Shown one piece after another: positions 44,112 through 53,528 of a stretch of DNA of 64,000 nt (the stretch's first letter is position 1; every line of letters starts with the position of its first letter). The stretch lies in contig NC_009670.1 in assembly GCF_000017405.1 (NCBI RefSeq), positions 37,492 to 101,491 on the forward strand, written 5' to 3'. The notes beneath the pieces were generated by a model. The model was given only the letters and a program-made list of their open reading frames with translations. It ran no database searches and was not told where the DNA came from. The stretch is from Brucella anthropi ATCC 49188. GTDB lineage: Bacteria; Pseudomonadota; Alphaproteobacteria; Rhizobiales; Rhizobiaceae. A program made the translations under genes and the position numbers.

Positions 44112-44966
44112 TTATTTCCCGTAGACGTAGAACCCCTCTCCAGAGGCGACGCCCATCTTTCCCTTGTCGATATAGTTTTCCTTCAGATAGCGGGCGAAGG
44201 CCTGCGCTTTCGGATCGCCGTTCGAGGAGATATACCAGGCGGTACCGAGACCGACGATGTCGTAGATCTCGAACGGCCCTTTCGGCGCGCCGGTGGCGAT
44301 CTTCCATGTCCTGTCGATGGCCTGCGGATCGGCGATGCCGTCGACCAGAAGCCCGGAAGCGGCGGACAGAAACGGCACCAGCAGCGAGTTCAGCACATAG
44401 CCCGCTTTCTCCTTGCGGATCTCGATCGGAACCATGCCGATGGCGCGGGCGAAGGCGACCACCTGTTCGTAGACGGCGGGATCGGTCCCGGCATGGCCCA
44501 TGACCTCGGCCACGTTGTGCTTCCATATCTCGTTGGCGAAATGCAGCGCGAGGAAGCGCTCGGGGCGGCCGGTCGATCCCGCCATGGCGCTGGGCAGGAG
44601 CGTCGAGGAATTGGTGACGAAGATCGTGCGCGGCGGAGCGGCGGCTCCGAGACGGGCGTAGACCTGCCGCTTCAGCTCCAGCTTCTCGGGAATCGCTTCG
44701 ATCACCAGATCGGCGGCCCCGGCGGCGGCCTCAAGATCGTCCGTCCAGGCGATGCGCGCCTTCGCGGCCTCGGCCGAGGCCCCGTCCGCGCCAGGAATAT
44801 CTTCCAGCAAGCGCAGGGCGAAGGCGTCAACCAGCCCCCTCCCCTTTGCCAGCGCGGCCTCATCGATGTCGTAGGCGATGACGGAAAATCCGTGCCAGGC
44901 GGCCTGAAGCGCGATCTGCGCCCCGAGGATACCGGTTCCGAGCACGGTGACAGTGGCTATGGTCAT
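44112..44966 (-). CDS. 3-hydroxyacyl-CoA dehydrogenase
   Basis: NAD-dependent oxidation of 3-hydroxyacyl-CoA in fatty-acid breakdown, 284 aa. The N-terminal Rossmann fold has TVLGTGILGAQIALQAAW; VIEAIPEKLELKRQVY and TNSSTLLPS follow, with the catalytic His in RFLALHFANEIWKHNVAEV and Glu in the same segment. The C-terminal domain carries GYVLNSLLVPFLSAA. Last gene behind the oleate hydratase and TetR genes, which fits breakdown of fatty acids or hydroxy fatty acids. Confidence 0.9.
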   Translation of the reverse strand: MTIATVTVLGTGILGAQIALQAAWHGFSVIAYDIDEAALAKGRGLVDAFALRLLEDIPGADGASAEAAKARIAWTDDLEAAAGAADLVIEAIPEKLELKRQVYARLGAAAPPRTIFVTNSSTLLPSAMAGSTGRPERFLALHFANEIWKHNVAEVMGHAGTDPAVYEQVVAFARAIGMVPIEIRKEKAGYVLNSLLVPFLSAASGLLVDGIADPQAIDRTWKIATGAPKGPFEIYDIVGLGTAWYISSNGDPKAQAFARYLKENYIDKGKMGVASGEGFYVYGK

Positions 44967-45030
44967 GGACGTTTCTCCTGCGGATGATGCGGCCGGCAGA
45001 CGGCGCGCGGATATCGGCGGCAGCCGCCCG

Positions 45031-45630
45031 TCAGGCCGGGCAGCCGGTGATGGCGCGGAAGAAGGCGAGCAGGATGCGGTCGCGCGGCAGGGAATCCGGC
45101 ACGCTGCCCTGCACGATCAGCCCCGCCCACAATGCGTAGAGCCCGATGGCGATCTGCCGCGGCTCCATCGCCGGTTTCAACCGATGAAGGCGGATCAGAT
45201 CCTCCAAAAGCAGGGTGAATTCGCCGTGGCAGGCGGCCTTGTATTCGTTGTAGCGGCTGGCGAAGGCGGCATCGCGCTGCGCATGAAGCTGCAACTCGAT
45301 CGAAAGAAGCGACCATTGCGGCTCGGCCGCCAGTTCGGCCAGCCTCGCCGCCAGCCGCGTCATCGCGGCATCGAGATCGCCCCGGTCGGTCCCGGCAAGA
45401 ATGTCGCGCAGAAAGGCCACCTCGCTCTGGACATGCATCTGCATGATTTCCAGAAGCAGATCCTCCTTCGTGCTGAAGTTGGAATAGAATGCGCCCTGGG
45501 TATGGCCCGCGGCCTCGCAGATATGCCGGATCGAGGCGGCGGCCAGCCCTTCCGAGGCGATCGAGGCGTTCGCGGCGGCGATCAGGCGCCGGCGTGTCTG
45601 TTCCTGAGCTTCCTTGCGTGTCAAGCGCAT
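45031..45630 (-). CDS. TetR-family repressor
   Basis: About 199 aa from the ATG at 45630 (AAGGG upstream; the longer frame adds 11 residues). The N-terminal helix-turn-helix is RRRLIAAANASIASEGLAAA, then IRHICEAAGHTQGAFYSNFS, followed by a ligand-binding helical domain. It lies between the oleate hydratase and the dehydrogenase on the same strand and probably regulates them in response to fatty acids; the palindrome at 47746-47769 is a candidate target. Confidence 0.9.
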   Translation of the reverse strand: MRLTRKEAQEQTRRRLIAAANASIASEGLAAASIRHICEAAGHTQGAFYSNFSTKEDLLLEIMQMHVQSEVAFLRDILAGTDRGDLDAAMTRLAARLAELAAEPQWSLLSIELQLHAQRDAAFASRYNEYKAACHGEFTLLLEDLIRLHRLKPAMEPRQIAIGLYALWAGLIVQGSVPDSLPRDRILLAFFRAITGCPA

Positions 45631-45696
45631 GATGGCACCCTTGCCTTTTTCTGATTGCGGCACGCCGCCCCTGCGGGGACGGCGTGCCGTTGCCGT

Positions 45697-47676
45697 TCAG
45701 TCGCGTTTTCCGCGCACCGTCTCGCGGAACCGCTCAAGCCAGCCGAACACCGTCGCCACGGCCTGCCCGCCCTTGCCGAGAAGATTGGACAACTCGCTTT
45801 CGGCATGCTCCAGCGTCGTCTCCTCCTTCTCCGGCAACGGCGGCAGGATATGGGCGTAATAGGTCTTGTCGAGCAGCCGGTGCAAGAGCCGCTCGCCGGG
45901 GAAGGGTTCGTTGCTGTTGAGCGCCCGCGCTCCTTTCAGGATATTGCGGATGTCGTATTGCGTCGGGCTGATGTCGGCCACCTGCTTGGGCAGACCTAGC
46001 AGGGTATAGACGCCTATGCGCGCGGTGCGGACCGAACTTTCCATCGTGAAGATGATGTCGTTCGAGGTTTCGACGAACTGGCCGAGCAAAGCCAGGTTGG
46101 TGCAGCCTTCCGGCACGACATGCGGCCTGTCTCCCGCCGCGCGCGGCATGAACTGCGCTGTGATATAGGGCATCAGCGCCAGCCGCACCTTGGTGTTGGC
46201 CGCGATCTCGTCGATCTGCCCGACGATGCCGAGGTGATAGCAGAGCTCCGTCAGAACCTCGCGCCCGTTGCAGGCAGGCATCGGTTTCTTGACGTAATTG
46301 CCGTCCTTGTCCATCAAAAGCGCATAGACCCACAGCACCAGCACGTCACCCGGCTGGTCCGGAAAATGCGGCTGGCGGTTGCAGGTGACGCTCAGCACCC
46401 AGTTGGAATCGGTGAAGGTGATGATGCCGCCGGTGACCGTTTTGCCCGAATAGGGATCGTTGACCGAAAGCTCCTTGAGCTTGTCGACGAGCGGCGACGG
46501 TTTGCAGGTGAGCGTCGCCGATTCCCACATCGAGCCGTCGACATTGCCGTAGAATTTTTCAGGCTTGCCGAAGACCGGCGATTTCCTCGCCAGGTTCTTC
46601 CACAGCGTCCAGTCGCTGTCCTCGCCCGGCTCCGCCTTGCCGCGTTCAAGCACGGGCGCGGTGTCCATGTCGCCATAAGCGGTGCCCTCGGTCATCGAGC
46701 CGGTCAGCGCGAAGACCACGTCATCGGGGCCGAGATCGATCACCTCGTCCCGGCCATCGACCTTGCAGCGGATGGCGGTCACCGTCCGCTTGCCCTCCGC
46801 TTCGGTCATGTCGAGATCGTAGGCGCGGGTGTCGAACTGCACCTTCACGCCCTTTTCCTTCAAAAGGCGGATGAGCGGCACGACGAAACTGTCATACTGG
46901 TTGTATTTCGGGAAGACCAGCGCCGACATGTCCGTCAGGCCGTCGATGGCGTCGAGGAAACGGTGCATGTAGAGCTTCACCTCGAGCAGGCTCTGCCAGT
47001 TCTCGAAGGCGAACATCGACCGCCACAGATACCAGAAATTGGTCTGCAGGAAGCTTTCGCTGAAATAGTCCTCGATGGTGATGTCGTCGAGGTCCTCCTT
47101 GCGCTTCAGGAGCAGCTTGACGATCTCCCACTGATGCGCCCTGCTGAGCCCGAGGGTCGAGAAGTCGCGGATCTCGCCCTGTTTGTGCATCAGGCGCGCT
47201 TTCGACCAGTTCGGGTCGTTGTCGTTCACCAGCCGGTATTCGTCGAGCACGCTGTAGGGCTCGGGCAGTTCCAATGCCGGCACGTCCTGGAAGACGTCCC
47301 AGAAATTGTCGTAGTTCCAGTTCATCTCGCGGCCGCCGCGAATGATATAGCCGTCCTCGGCGTTGCCCGCGCCGTCCAGCGAGCCGCCCTCGATATTCAT
47401 CGTGTCGAGGATGGTGATGTCCTCGCCCTTCATGCGGCCGTCGCGCAGCATGTAGAAGGCCGCCGCGAGCCCGGCGACGCCGCTGCCGACGATCCAGGCC
47501 TTGCGCCCTTCGACCGGCGTGACCGGCAGCGGGCGGTTGCGCATGTAGGGACCCATCGTGTCGGGCGGCGGCAGCGTGTCCTGCGGGCCTTTCCGCCAGA
47601 AGGCTTCGCCCACATTGGCTTCGATCTTTATCCCCGGCTTCTGCCCGTTCGGCAGGGAGGTGGTCTTGTCGTTCAT
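45697..47676 (-). CDS. ohyA: Oleate hydratase (FAD-dependent fatty-acid hydratase)
   Basis: Adds water to the cis-9 double bond of unsaturated fatty acids, giving 10-hydroxystearate from oleate; this detoxifies free fatty acids. The product is 659 aa from the ATG at 47676 (GGAAAGGACGATC upstream); a longer frame is rejected. The FAD-binding Rossmann motif is [20 protein letters not shown], followed by the family block [19 protein letters not shown] and [18 protein letters not shown]. Length is typical of the family. Followed by the TetR and dehydrogenase genes. Confidence 0.95.
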   Translation of the reverse strand: MNDKTTSLPNGQKPGIKIEANVGEAFWRKGPQDTLPPPDTMGPYMRNRPLPVTPVEGRKAWIVGSGVAGLAAAFYMLRDGRMKGEDITILDTMNIEGGSLDGAGNAEDGYIIRGGREMNWNYDNFWDVFQDVPALELPEPYSVLDEYRLVNDNDPNWSKARLMHKQGEIRDFSTLGLSRAHQWEIVKLLLKRKEDLDDITIEDYFSESFLQTNFWYLWRSMFAFENWQSLLEVKLYMHRFLDAIDGLTDMSALVFPKYNQYDSFVVPLIRLLKEKGVKVQFDTRAYDLDMTEAEGKRTVTAIRCKVDGRDEVIDLGPDDVVFALTGSMTEGTAYGDMDTAPVLERGKAEPGEDSDWTLWKNLARKSPVFGKPEKFYGNVDGSMWESATLTCKPSPLVDKLKELSVNDPYSGKTVTGGIITFTDSNWVLSVTCNRQPHFPDQPGDVLVLWVYALLMDKDGNYVKKPMPACNGREVLTELCYHLGIVGQIDEIAANTKVRLALMPYITAQFMPRAAGDRPHVVPEGCTNLALLGQFVETSNDIIFTMESSVRTARIGVYTLLGLPKQVADISPTQYDIRNILKGARALNSNEPFPGERLLHRLLDKTYYAHILPPLPEKEETTLEHAESELSNLLGKGGQAVATVFGWLERFRETVRGKRD

Positions 47677-47745
47677 GATCGTCCTTTCCGTTTCCGCGCG
47701 CCGCAGCGCCGTTTCAGGGTACGACGTTATAAATATCACTCGAAA

Positions 47746-47769
47746 TTCAAATATCAAATGATACTTGAA
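47746..47769. promoter_or_regulatory. Near-perfect palindrome upstream of the oleate hydratase gene
   Basis: A 24-bp palindrome with arms TTCAAATATCAA and ATGATACTTGAA; 10 of 12 pairs match. It lies directly between the end of the ABC-2 permease gene and the oleate hydratase leader, about 70 bases before the start. A TetR-type operator is the likely meaning; the downstream TetR at 45031-45630 is the nearest candidate. Confidence 0.55.
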
Positions 47770-48873
47770 TTATCTGCGCGCCCATCGGATTGTTACGGCC
47801 AGCAGCGCATATCCGATGGCCAGAACGATCTGGACCGCGACATCGTTCGCGACCGAGCGGAAATTCGCACCCATCTGGTTGACGCGGACGATAGCGGTGA
47901 TCGCCGTGGTCGACGGGATCAGCAGGGAAAGCTCGCGCAAGACGGAGGGAATCTGTTCTACAGGCCAGGAAACGCCGGACAGGAAGAACAGTGGCATGCC
48001 CAGCACGACGAGGAAGAAGACGACGCCCTCCTTCCACGGGATCGACCAGGCGATGGCGAAGCCCATGGCGGTGACGGCGAAAAGGAAGGGGACGGCCACG
48101 AGGTAGAGCGTAACGATACCGCCGATGCGCGGAATACCAAGGACATAGGGCAGGAAGACGAGCGTCACCGCGATCCAGAAACAATAGAGAAGGATATAGG
48201 CCAGCGCCGCCGCAACCGCGGCCGGAGCGCGCGACGGCTGCCGGCCCGAATGTAGAATGCCGATGCCCATCAGCAGGGTCTGTTGCAGGATCAGAACGAA
48301 GGCGGCGGGCACGACGAAACTCGCATATCCGCCCTGCGGATTGAACAGCGGTGTGCTGGCAATGGTCATCGGGGCGACAAGCGCGGCCGCTTCTTCACCC
48401 GGAAGCCCGGCTGCGTTCAGGCGCTGGAACTGGATATCGGCCCCCAGACTGCGCGCGGCATCGCCCATGGCGCCCATCGCGGCATTGTAGAGCAGAAAGT
48501 AGCTTGCATCGCCGTAGCCTGCGATGGCAGAGCGCCGATCAGATAGCAGGTCTTCCTCGAAACGCGGCGGCACCACGACGATCCCGTAAGCCTGACGGGC
48601 ATAAAACAGTTGCTTGGCGGCCGGCAGGTCGGCCACGATCGATACAATTTCGGCGGAATCGCTGCTGGCAACACGGCGCAGCAATTCCCGGCTGGCGGTC
48701 GACCCGTCCTGATCGACGGCGACGACGGGCACCTCGCGCACCACTTCTCCGAGATAGGGCTGAGGATAGAGGACGCAATAGATGACGATGGCGGCGATCA
48801 TCGTGGACTTGGCGCCTGGATCGGCGGCGACTTGGCGCAATGCGGCGAGAATACCTGCGAACAAGGATCTCAT
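47770..48873 (-). CDS. ABC-2-type exporter permease (second)
   Basis: A 367-residue membrane protein of the YhhJ/YbhR-like family: one N-terminal helix (MIAAIVIYCVLYPQPYL), a large periplasmic domain (VVAVDQDGSTASRELLRRV) and five C-terminal helices ending near the FFLSGVSWPVEQIP motif. The ATG at 48873 overlaps the previous gene by 4 bases. With its partner permease and HlyD protein it should form an efflux complex, but no ATPase gene is in the operon. Confidence 0.88.
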   Translation of the reverse strand: MRSLFAGILAALRQVAADPGAKSTMIAAIVIYCVLYPQPYLGEVVREVPVVAVDQDGSTASRELLRRVASSDSAEIVSIVADLPAAKQLFYARQAYGIVVVPPRFEEDLLSDRRSAIAGYGDASYFLLYNAAMGAMGDAARSLGADIQFQRLNAAGLPGEEAAALVAPMTIASTPLFNPQGGYASFVVPAAFVLILQQTLLMGIGILHSGRQPSRAPAAVAAALAYILLYCFWIAVTLVFLPYVLGIPRIGGIVTLYLVAVPFLFAVTAMGFAIAWSIPWKEGVVFFLVVLGMPLFFLSGVSWPVEQIPSVLRELSLLIPSTTAITAIVRVNQMGANFRSVANDVAVQIVLAIGYALLAVTIRWARR

Positions 48874-50084
48874 GGCGTCTCTCCCACCGGCGGTTCCGCT
48901 TTCACCCGCACGGCGGGCCGGGCCGTTCTGCGGAACTGGAGAAGCGTCAAAAGGCCATAGACCGCCAGCAGCGCCAGCAGCCAGCCGAGGGTGGGCAGCG
49001 ATATCTCCACCGGCGTCCCCCTGAGAGCCTGGTCGGTCCGCAGTTGCAGATAGGGCGTGAGCGGCAGGATCGCCCCCCATGCCACGGAAAATCCGTTCAT
49101 GACGATGCGGGGAAAACTGACGCCGGCGAAGCCGAAAGCCGGACCGGTCAAAAGACCGCATAGGCCGAGCGCCGCGACCGTGTCGGCCAGCGACAGGGCC
49201 AGAAGGACGCCGAGCAGCTGGCTGGCAAGGATGAAGGCGAAGCCCGAGACGACATGCAGCAGCATGCTGCCATGAAAAGGCGCGCCGAAGAAGCCGAAGA
49301 TGATGGCGTCGGCGGCAATCAGCGTCAGGCCGTAGGTGAAGGTGTAGGGCAAAAGCTTGCCCGCCGTCGCCCGCAGCGGCGTTTTTCCCAGTCGCAGGAC
49401 CCGGGCAATTCCGGCCTTCGTATGCCGGTCGCGGGAAAAGGAGAGGACGGCGCCGGCGCATATGAAGATTTGCAGCACCGTCGGCATGATCGCCGCGAGC
49501 AGGAATTGCACGTAGTCGAGGGTGGGATTGAAAAGCGGGCTCTGCCGGAGCGGCACCGGAGCGGCGGCCTCGATGGCGGCTTCCCGCGTGGCGCCCCTGG
49601 CGATGCGCATTTCCACGGCCAGACCGGCGGAGAAGGTATTCAGCGCCCCGTTTATGGCGCGTGCGGCGATGCCTCCGGGCGTCATCAACTGGTTGTTGTA
49701 GAAAACCACGACTTCCGGGCGGCGGCCCAGGAGCAGATCCCGCTCCAGACCGGAGGGGATCAGGACGGCTGCATAGATCCTGCCGTCAAGAACGGCCTCT
49801 CTGCCTTCGGTCAGGTTGACCAGGCGTCCCGCAACCTCGACTTCGGGGGTCGCGTCGATCATCCGCACGATCTGCCTCGACATGGCGGTGCCGTCCTCGT
49901 CGATCACCGCCACCGGCAGGGCCGTCGGCAGCCCGGCATGGAATATAGCCGCGAGGATGAGAAACAGCAGAAGCGGAAACGGCCCGAGCATGAAGAACAG
50001 CGCCGGCCGTTTGGCGATCTGGCGCAGCTCGCGGCGGAATATGCGCCGGAAGCCGGGCGGGAGATGAGCGGCGGACACGGTCAC
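48870..50084 (-). CDS. ABC-2-type exporter permease (first)
   Basis: A 404-residue permease of the same fold as its neighbour: helix near residue 30 (LFFMLGPFPLLLFLILAAIF), periplasmic loop (AVIDEDGTAMSRQIVRMI) and five later helices. The GTG at 50084 overlaps the hlyD-like stop as GTGA, so it is preferred to an ATG 9 codons upstream, which would overlap more. The second permease overlaps its end. Confidence 0.85.
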   Translation of the reverse strand: MTVSAAHLPPGFRRIFRRELRQIAKRPALFFMLGPFPLLLFLILAAIFHAGLPTALPVAVIDEDGTAMSRQIVRMIDATPEVEVAGRLVNLTEGREAVLDGRIYAAVLIPSGLERDLLLGRRPEVVVFYNNQLMTPGGIAARAINGALNTFSAGLAVEMRIARGATREAAIEAAAPVPLRQSPLFNPTLDYVQFLLAAIMPTVLQIFICAGAVLSFSRDRHTKAGIARVLRLGKTPLRATAGKLLPYTFTYGLTLIAADAIIFGFFGAPFHGSMLLHVVSGFAFILASQLLGVLLALSLADTVAALGLCGLLTGPAFGFAGVSFPRIVMNGFSVAWGAILPLTPYLQLRTDQALRGTPVEISLPTLGWLLALLAVYGLLTLLQFRRTARPAVRVKAEPPVGETP

Positions 50085-51073
50085 CGCTCCAGCCGGTGGG
50101 ATGCGCTCCATTCGACCAGCGCGCTCATGCCCGGACGCAGGTTCCGTTCCGCCGCCACCGGTTCGGCGCGCAGTTCGAAGGTCCGCAGGTCGAAATCGCC
50201 GGTCGCTTTCGTCGCCCGCCAGTTGGCGAAGCTTCCAAGCGCGTTGATCGCGGTGATCTTCGCCTCCACCAGCCGGTTCCCGAGGGCGGGAACGCGGACC
50301 TGAAGGGTCCGCCCGATCTCAAGCCCGTCGAGCAGGTCTTCGCGCACATTGAAGGTGAACCAGGCCCGGTCGACGTCGACAATGGATATCACCGGCGCAC
50401 CGGCGCTGAAGAGCTTGCCCGGCTCGGCCATACGCGCCGTCACCTGTCCGTCGATGGGGGAACGGATCGTCAGTTCGGCGATATCGGCCGTGGTCTGGGC
50501 GACGGACGCCTCCGCCTGCCTGACCTGCGCCACCGCGACCGCCTTCTGCTCCACGCTGTTGCCGTTTTCCGCCAGTTGCAGGTTCGCTTCCGCCGCCTCG
50601 CGTGCGCGCAACGCCGCGTCCAGGCTATTGGAGGCCTGGTCGACCGCCTGCTGCGACGTGACCGACCGGTCGAGCAGGCCGGACAGGCGGTCGTAGGTGC
50701 GTTGGGCCAGAACGACATCCGCCTCGGCCTTGGAAAGCTCCGCCCTGCGCGCGGCGATGGTTTCGGGACGCGTCGAGAAGGTCAGCTCGCGGTTGGAGCG
50801 GGCGACGGCGAGGCTGGCTTCGGCCGTGTCGAGACCGGCCTTCAACTGCGGGCTGTCGAGTTCGACAAGCAGTTGCCCGGCCGTCACGCGATCGCCGAAA
50901 CTGACCGGCGCGGAGGAAACCCGCCCCGCGACCTTGGTCGCCAGGTCGATCCGCGTCGCCTCCACCTCCCCCTGCACGAGCAGCGTGCGCGGCCGCTCCA
51001 CCGACCAGGCGACATAAGCTCCCACCCCTGCCGCCAGAATGGCGGCGACTGCTACGGCCTTGCGTGCGGACAT
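50081..51073 (-). CDS. HlyD/EmrA-type membrane fusion protein
   Basis: Periplasmic adaptor of the exporter, 330 aa from the ATG at 51073. One N-terminal membrane anchor (VAVAAILAAGVGAYVAW), a biotinyl-lipoyl half-motif (GEVEATRIDLATKVAGRVSS), a coiled-coil hairpin (about residues 80-180) and the second half-motif IRSPIDGQVTARMAEPGKLF. A longer frame to 51346 runs into the divergent regulator. First gene of the hlyD-permease-permease operon. Confidence 0.92.
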   Translation of the reverse strand: MSARKAVAVAAILAAGVGAYVAWSVERPRTLLVQGEVEATRIDLATKVAGRVSSAPVSFGDRVTAGQLLVELDSPQLKAGLDTAEASLAVARSNRELTFSTRPETIAARRAELSKAEADVVLAQRTYDRLSGLLDRSVTSQQAVDQASNSLDAALRAREAAEANLQLAENGNSVEQKAVAVAQVRQAEASVAQTTADIAELTIRSPIDGQVTARMAEPGKLFSAGAPVISIVDVDRAWFTFNVREDLLDGLEIGRTLQVRVPALGNRLVEAKITAINALGSFANWRATKATGDFDLRTFELRAEPVAAERNLRPGMSALVEWSASHRLER

Positions 51074-51114
51074 GCTCCGGTTCCCGATCTTGACTCGAAT
51101 CCTGCTTGCGATAA

Positions 51115-51138
51115 TTTGGAAAATAGAAAATTTCCGAA
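51115..51138. promoter_or_regulatory. Inverted repeat between the exporter operon and its divergent TetR gene
   Basis: TTTGGAAA and TTTCCGAA are arms with one mismatch and an 8-base spacer, in the 73-base divergent gap. Position suits a TetR operator covering both promoters. Confidence 0.5.
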
Positions 51139-51146
51139 TAGAGCAG

Positions 51147-51818
51147 ATGACGCAAAAACTGACGGGAGTCAAGATCGTGGACGACAACAAGGCGAAACGC
51201 CGTGGGCGGGGTCGGCCGCCGGCTCGCAGCGCCGAGGAGACGGCCGGCGTGATCGTCGAAGCGGCGATCACCGAATTCCTGACGTCCGGATACGCCCAGA
51301 CGAGCGTGGAGGCGGTGGCGCGCAGGGCGGGCATTTCCACGCGCACGCTTTACAGGCTGGTCGAAAACAAGGCGGCGCTGTTTCGCATGGCGGCCGAAAG
51401 CCGGATCGAGGCGAGCCTCGCTTCGCCGGATACGGCCGGGACGGCGCAATCGGGCGTGGAGGAGCAGCTCGCGCAGATCGTTCTGGGTTATGCGCGGCTG
51501 TTTCTTAGCGAGGAAGCGGCCAGGACAGCCCGGCTGGTCATGGCCGAAATGGATCAATTCCCGGAAGTCGGGGCCAGCTATCGGGAAATGGCCCTTAAGG
51601 TGTCCGATACGCTCGAAGCGCACATAAGGCGGCTTGCCGCCGCCGGAAAGATCGCCTGCCCCGAGCCGGCGCTGGCCGCCGATCTGCTCAGGGGCATGAT
51701 CATCGGTCCGCAAAGGCAGATGCTGCTGGGGTTGAGGCCGCCCATGGGAGCCGTGGAACTGGAGGCATGGGCCGCCTCCTGCGTCCGCATGTTCCTTTAC
51801 GGGCGAACGAGACTTTGA
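51147..51818 (+). CDS. TetR-family regulator of the exporter operon
   Basis: A 223-residue TetR protein from the ATG at 51147. After a basic leader (KAKRRGRGRPPARSAEETAG) the helix-turn-helix is FLTSGYAQTSVEAVARRAG, then ISTRTLYRLVENKAALFR. The C-terminal domain resembles the AefR-like group (LGYARLFLSEEAARTARLVM). Divergent from hlyD, so it probably represses the exporter and itself. Confidence 0.9.
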   Translation: MTQKLTGVKIVDDNKAKRRGRGRPPARSAEETAGVIVEAAITEFLTSGYAQTSVEAVARRAGISTRTLYRLVENKAALFRMAAESRIEASLASPDTAGTAQSGVEEQLAQIVLGYARLFLSEEAARTARLVMAEMDQFPEVGASYREMALKVSDTLEAHIRRLAAAGKIACPEPALAADLLRGMIIGPQRQMLLGLRPPMGAVELEAWAASCVRMFLYGRTRL

Positions 51819-51919
51819 GGAGGCTGCCGCTACCCGCCCGAAATGGTCGGCGTCGATGCGCTGCCAAAACGGCAGGCCCGGCCGGGTGCAACGGTCGCCT
51901 TGTGAGATCGCCCCTGAAT

Positions 51920-53119
51920 TCACGCAACGAACATTGAGATAATCAGCGCGTTGGCGATATCGATGAAAAAGCCGCAGACCAGCGGCACGATGATGAAAGC
52001 CCTGTGAGCAGGACCGTGGCGTTGGGCCACGGCGGCCATGTTTGCCATCGCCGTGGCAGTCGAACCCAACGCGATGCCGCCAAAGCCGGCGGACATGACG
52101 ACCGCCTCGTAATCGCGCCCCATAGCCCTGAAAACGACGAAGAGCGCGTAGACGACAGCCAGGGCGATCTGGACGGCGAGCGTGCAGGCGATGAAGCCGA
52201 GCATACCCTTGAGGTCCCACAGTTGCAGCCCCATGAGCGCCATGGTGAGGAACAGCCCGAGCGAAAGATCGGAAAGCAGGGAAAAACCGTCGTCGAGGCT
52301 CGGCCAGATGCGGCGGATGCCCGCGCCGATGGCGCCGGGCAGCAGGTTTCGCATTGCGATCCCCGCCAGAATGCAGCTCACGAAGGCTGGCAGGGTAAGA
52401 CTGCCTCTGTTCAGCACCTCGTTGATGCCCATGCCCAGCATGACCGTGACATTGAGGATGAGAATGGCCCAGAGCACCGCGAAATAGTCCAGTTTGGACG
52501 CTGGTTGACGGTCATAGGCGACGCCGACGTCGAGATGCCCTTCCCCGGCCGGCGCAATGCGGTGCTTGCGCATGAGAAACGCCGCCATCGGCCCGCCGAT
52601 CACACATGCGGAGACGAGGCCGACGGTGTTCGCGGCGACGCCAAGCTCCAGGGCGTTTGCGATGCCGAGCCTCTCCACGAATGTCGGCGCCCAGGCGAGC
52701 GTCGTCCCCACGCCGCCGGTCAGCGAGATGGACCCGGCCATCAGCCCCGCTTTCGCCTCCATGCCGAAAAGAACGGCCATGCCGATCGCGGCGAAATTCT
52801 GGATGAAGATGAAAACGATCGCAAGGGCGAGAAGAACGAACAGCGGGCGCCCGCCTTTGAGCAGTGTGACGATGTCGGCCTTCAGCCCGATCCCGGCGAA
52901 AAAAAGCAGAAGCAGGAAGTCCTTCACCTCCAGGTCGAATGAAATCCTGACGCCGGAAAGCGGATAGATCAGAGCGACGATCGCCGCACAAAGAATGCCG
53001 CCGACGACAGGCTCGGGAATGGCATATTTCCGGAGCGTGGCGGAATGCAGCGTCATGAATTTCCCGGTGATCAGAATGACGATCGCCAGCGTGAACGAGA
53101 AAAACGCTTCGAAATGCAT
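51920..53119 (-). CDS. gltS: Sodium/glutamate symporter GltS
   Basis: A 399-residue inner-membrane symporter of the ESS family that takes up glutamate with sodium. Start chosen at the ATG giving MHFEAFFSFTLAIVIL, the family N-terminus. The two pore-loop-like Gly-rich segments are GSISLTGGVGTTLAWAP and SAGFGGIALGSTATAMANM. About ten helices are seen. No partner gene; possible osmotic or stress role. Confidence 0.92.
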   Translation of the reverse strand: MHFEAFFSFTLAIVILITGKFMTLHSATLRKYAIPEPVVGGILCAAIVALIYPLSGVRISFDLEVKDFLLLLFFAGIGLKADIVTLLKGGRPLFVLLALAIVFIFIQNFAAIGMAVLFGMEAKAGLMAGSISLTGGVGTTLAWAPTFVERLGIANALELGVAANTVGLVSACVIGGPMAAFLMRKHRIAPAGEGHLDVGVAYDRQPASKLDYFAVLWAILILNVTVMLGMGINEVLNRGSLTLPAFVSCILAGIAMRNLLPGAIGAGIRRIWPSLDDGFSLLSDLSLGLFLTMALMGLQLWDLKGMLGFIACTLAVQIALAVVYALFVVFRAMGRDYEAVVMSAGFGGIALGSTATAMANMAAVAQRHGPAHRAFIIVPLVCGFFIDIANALIISMFVA

Positions 53120-53236
53120 GATGGATTTCTCAATTTCTGGATTCCGCTCTTCAACCAACCTGATTGCCTGGCGAGAATGACTTCCGGAGACGCTACGCGC
53201 CCATGATCGGGCGCATGAAGGCCGGAGCGCCGTCCG

Positions 53237-53413
53237 TTACCGCAGGAATTGCCGGAAGCGCCTCAGGGAAAACAGGAACAGGAGCGTTCCTATCGTCAGC
53301 AGCGCCAGAAGTTGTGGCCAGACGACCGAAAATCCTGCGCCGCGAAACAACACCGATTGGGCGAGTATAACGAAATGCGTGTTCGGCGCAAGTCCCACCG
53401 CAAGCTGGACACC
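53237..53413 (-). pseudogene. C-terminal fragment of another ABC-2 exporter permease
   Basis: About 57 codons remain (VGLAPNTHFVILAQSVLF, RGAGFSVVWPQLLALLTIG and LLFLFSLRRFRQFLR), the typical end of YhhJ-like permeases. Upstream codons have no permease character; the IS5 element begins nearby, so the gene was probably cut by that insertion or by deletion. It is not a copy of the two intact permeases at 47770-50084. Confidence 0.7.
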
Positions 53414-53528
53414 TCGATTTACCGCATTTTCTATCGCCGACGGGACGATTTGAGGCCCACCGCTGAGTTTGGCGGCCCTTTCAACGTGGGGATTTCGGCA
53501 TTCCTGCTCCTTTCGGAGCCACTGCGCA

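Noticed and set aside
46120..48255. 711-codon plus-strand frame opposite oleate hydratase and permease
   Set aside because: It crosses two well-supported minus-strand genes and the palindrome between them; composition is rich in Arg, His and Asp as in GC-rich antisense frames.
49254..51508. Long plus-strand frames opposite the permease and HlyD genes
   Set aside because: They are antisense shadows of the exporter operon, with Arg/Gly/Asp-rich low-complexity content.
50625..52220. 531-codon minus-strand frame across TetR and part of GltS
   Set aside because: It overlaps three recognised genes in the wrong frames or strand.
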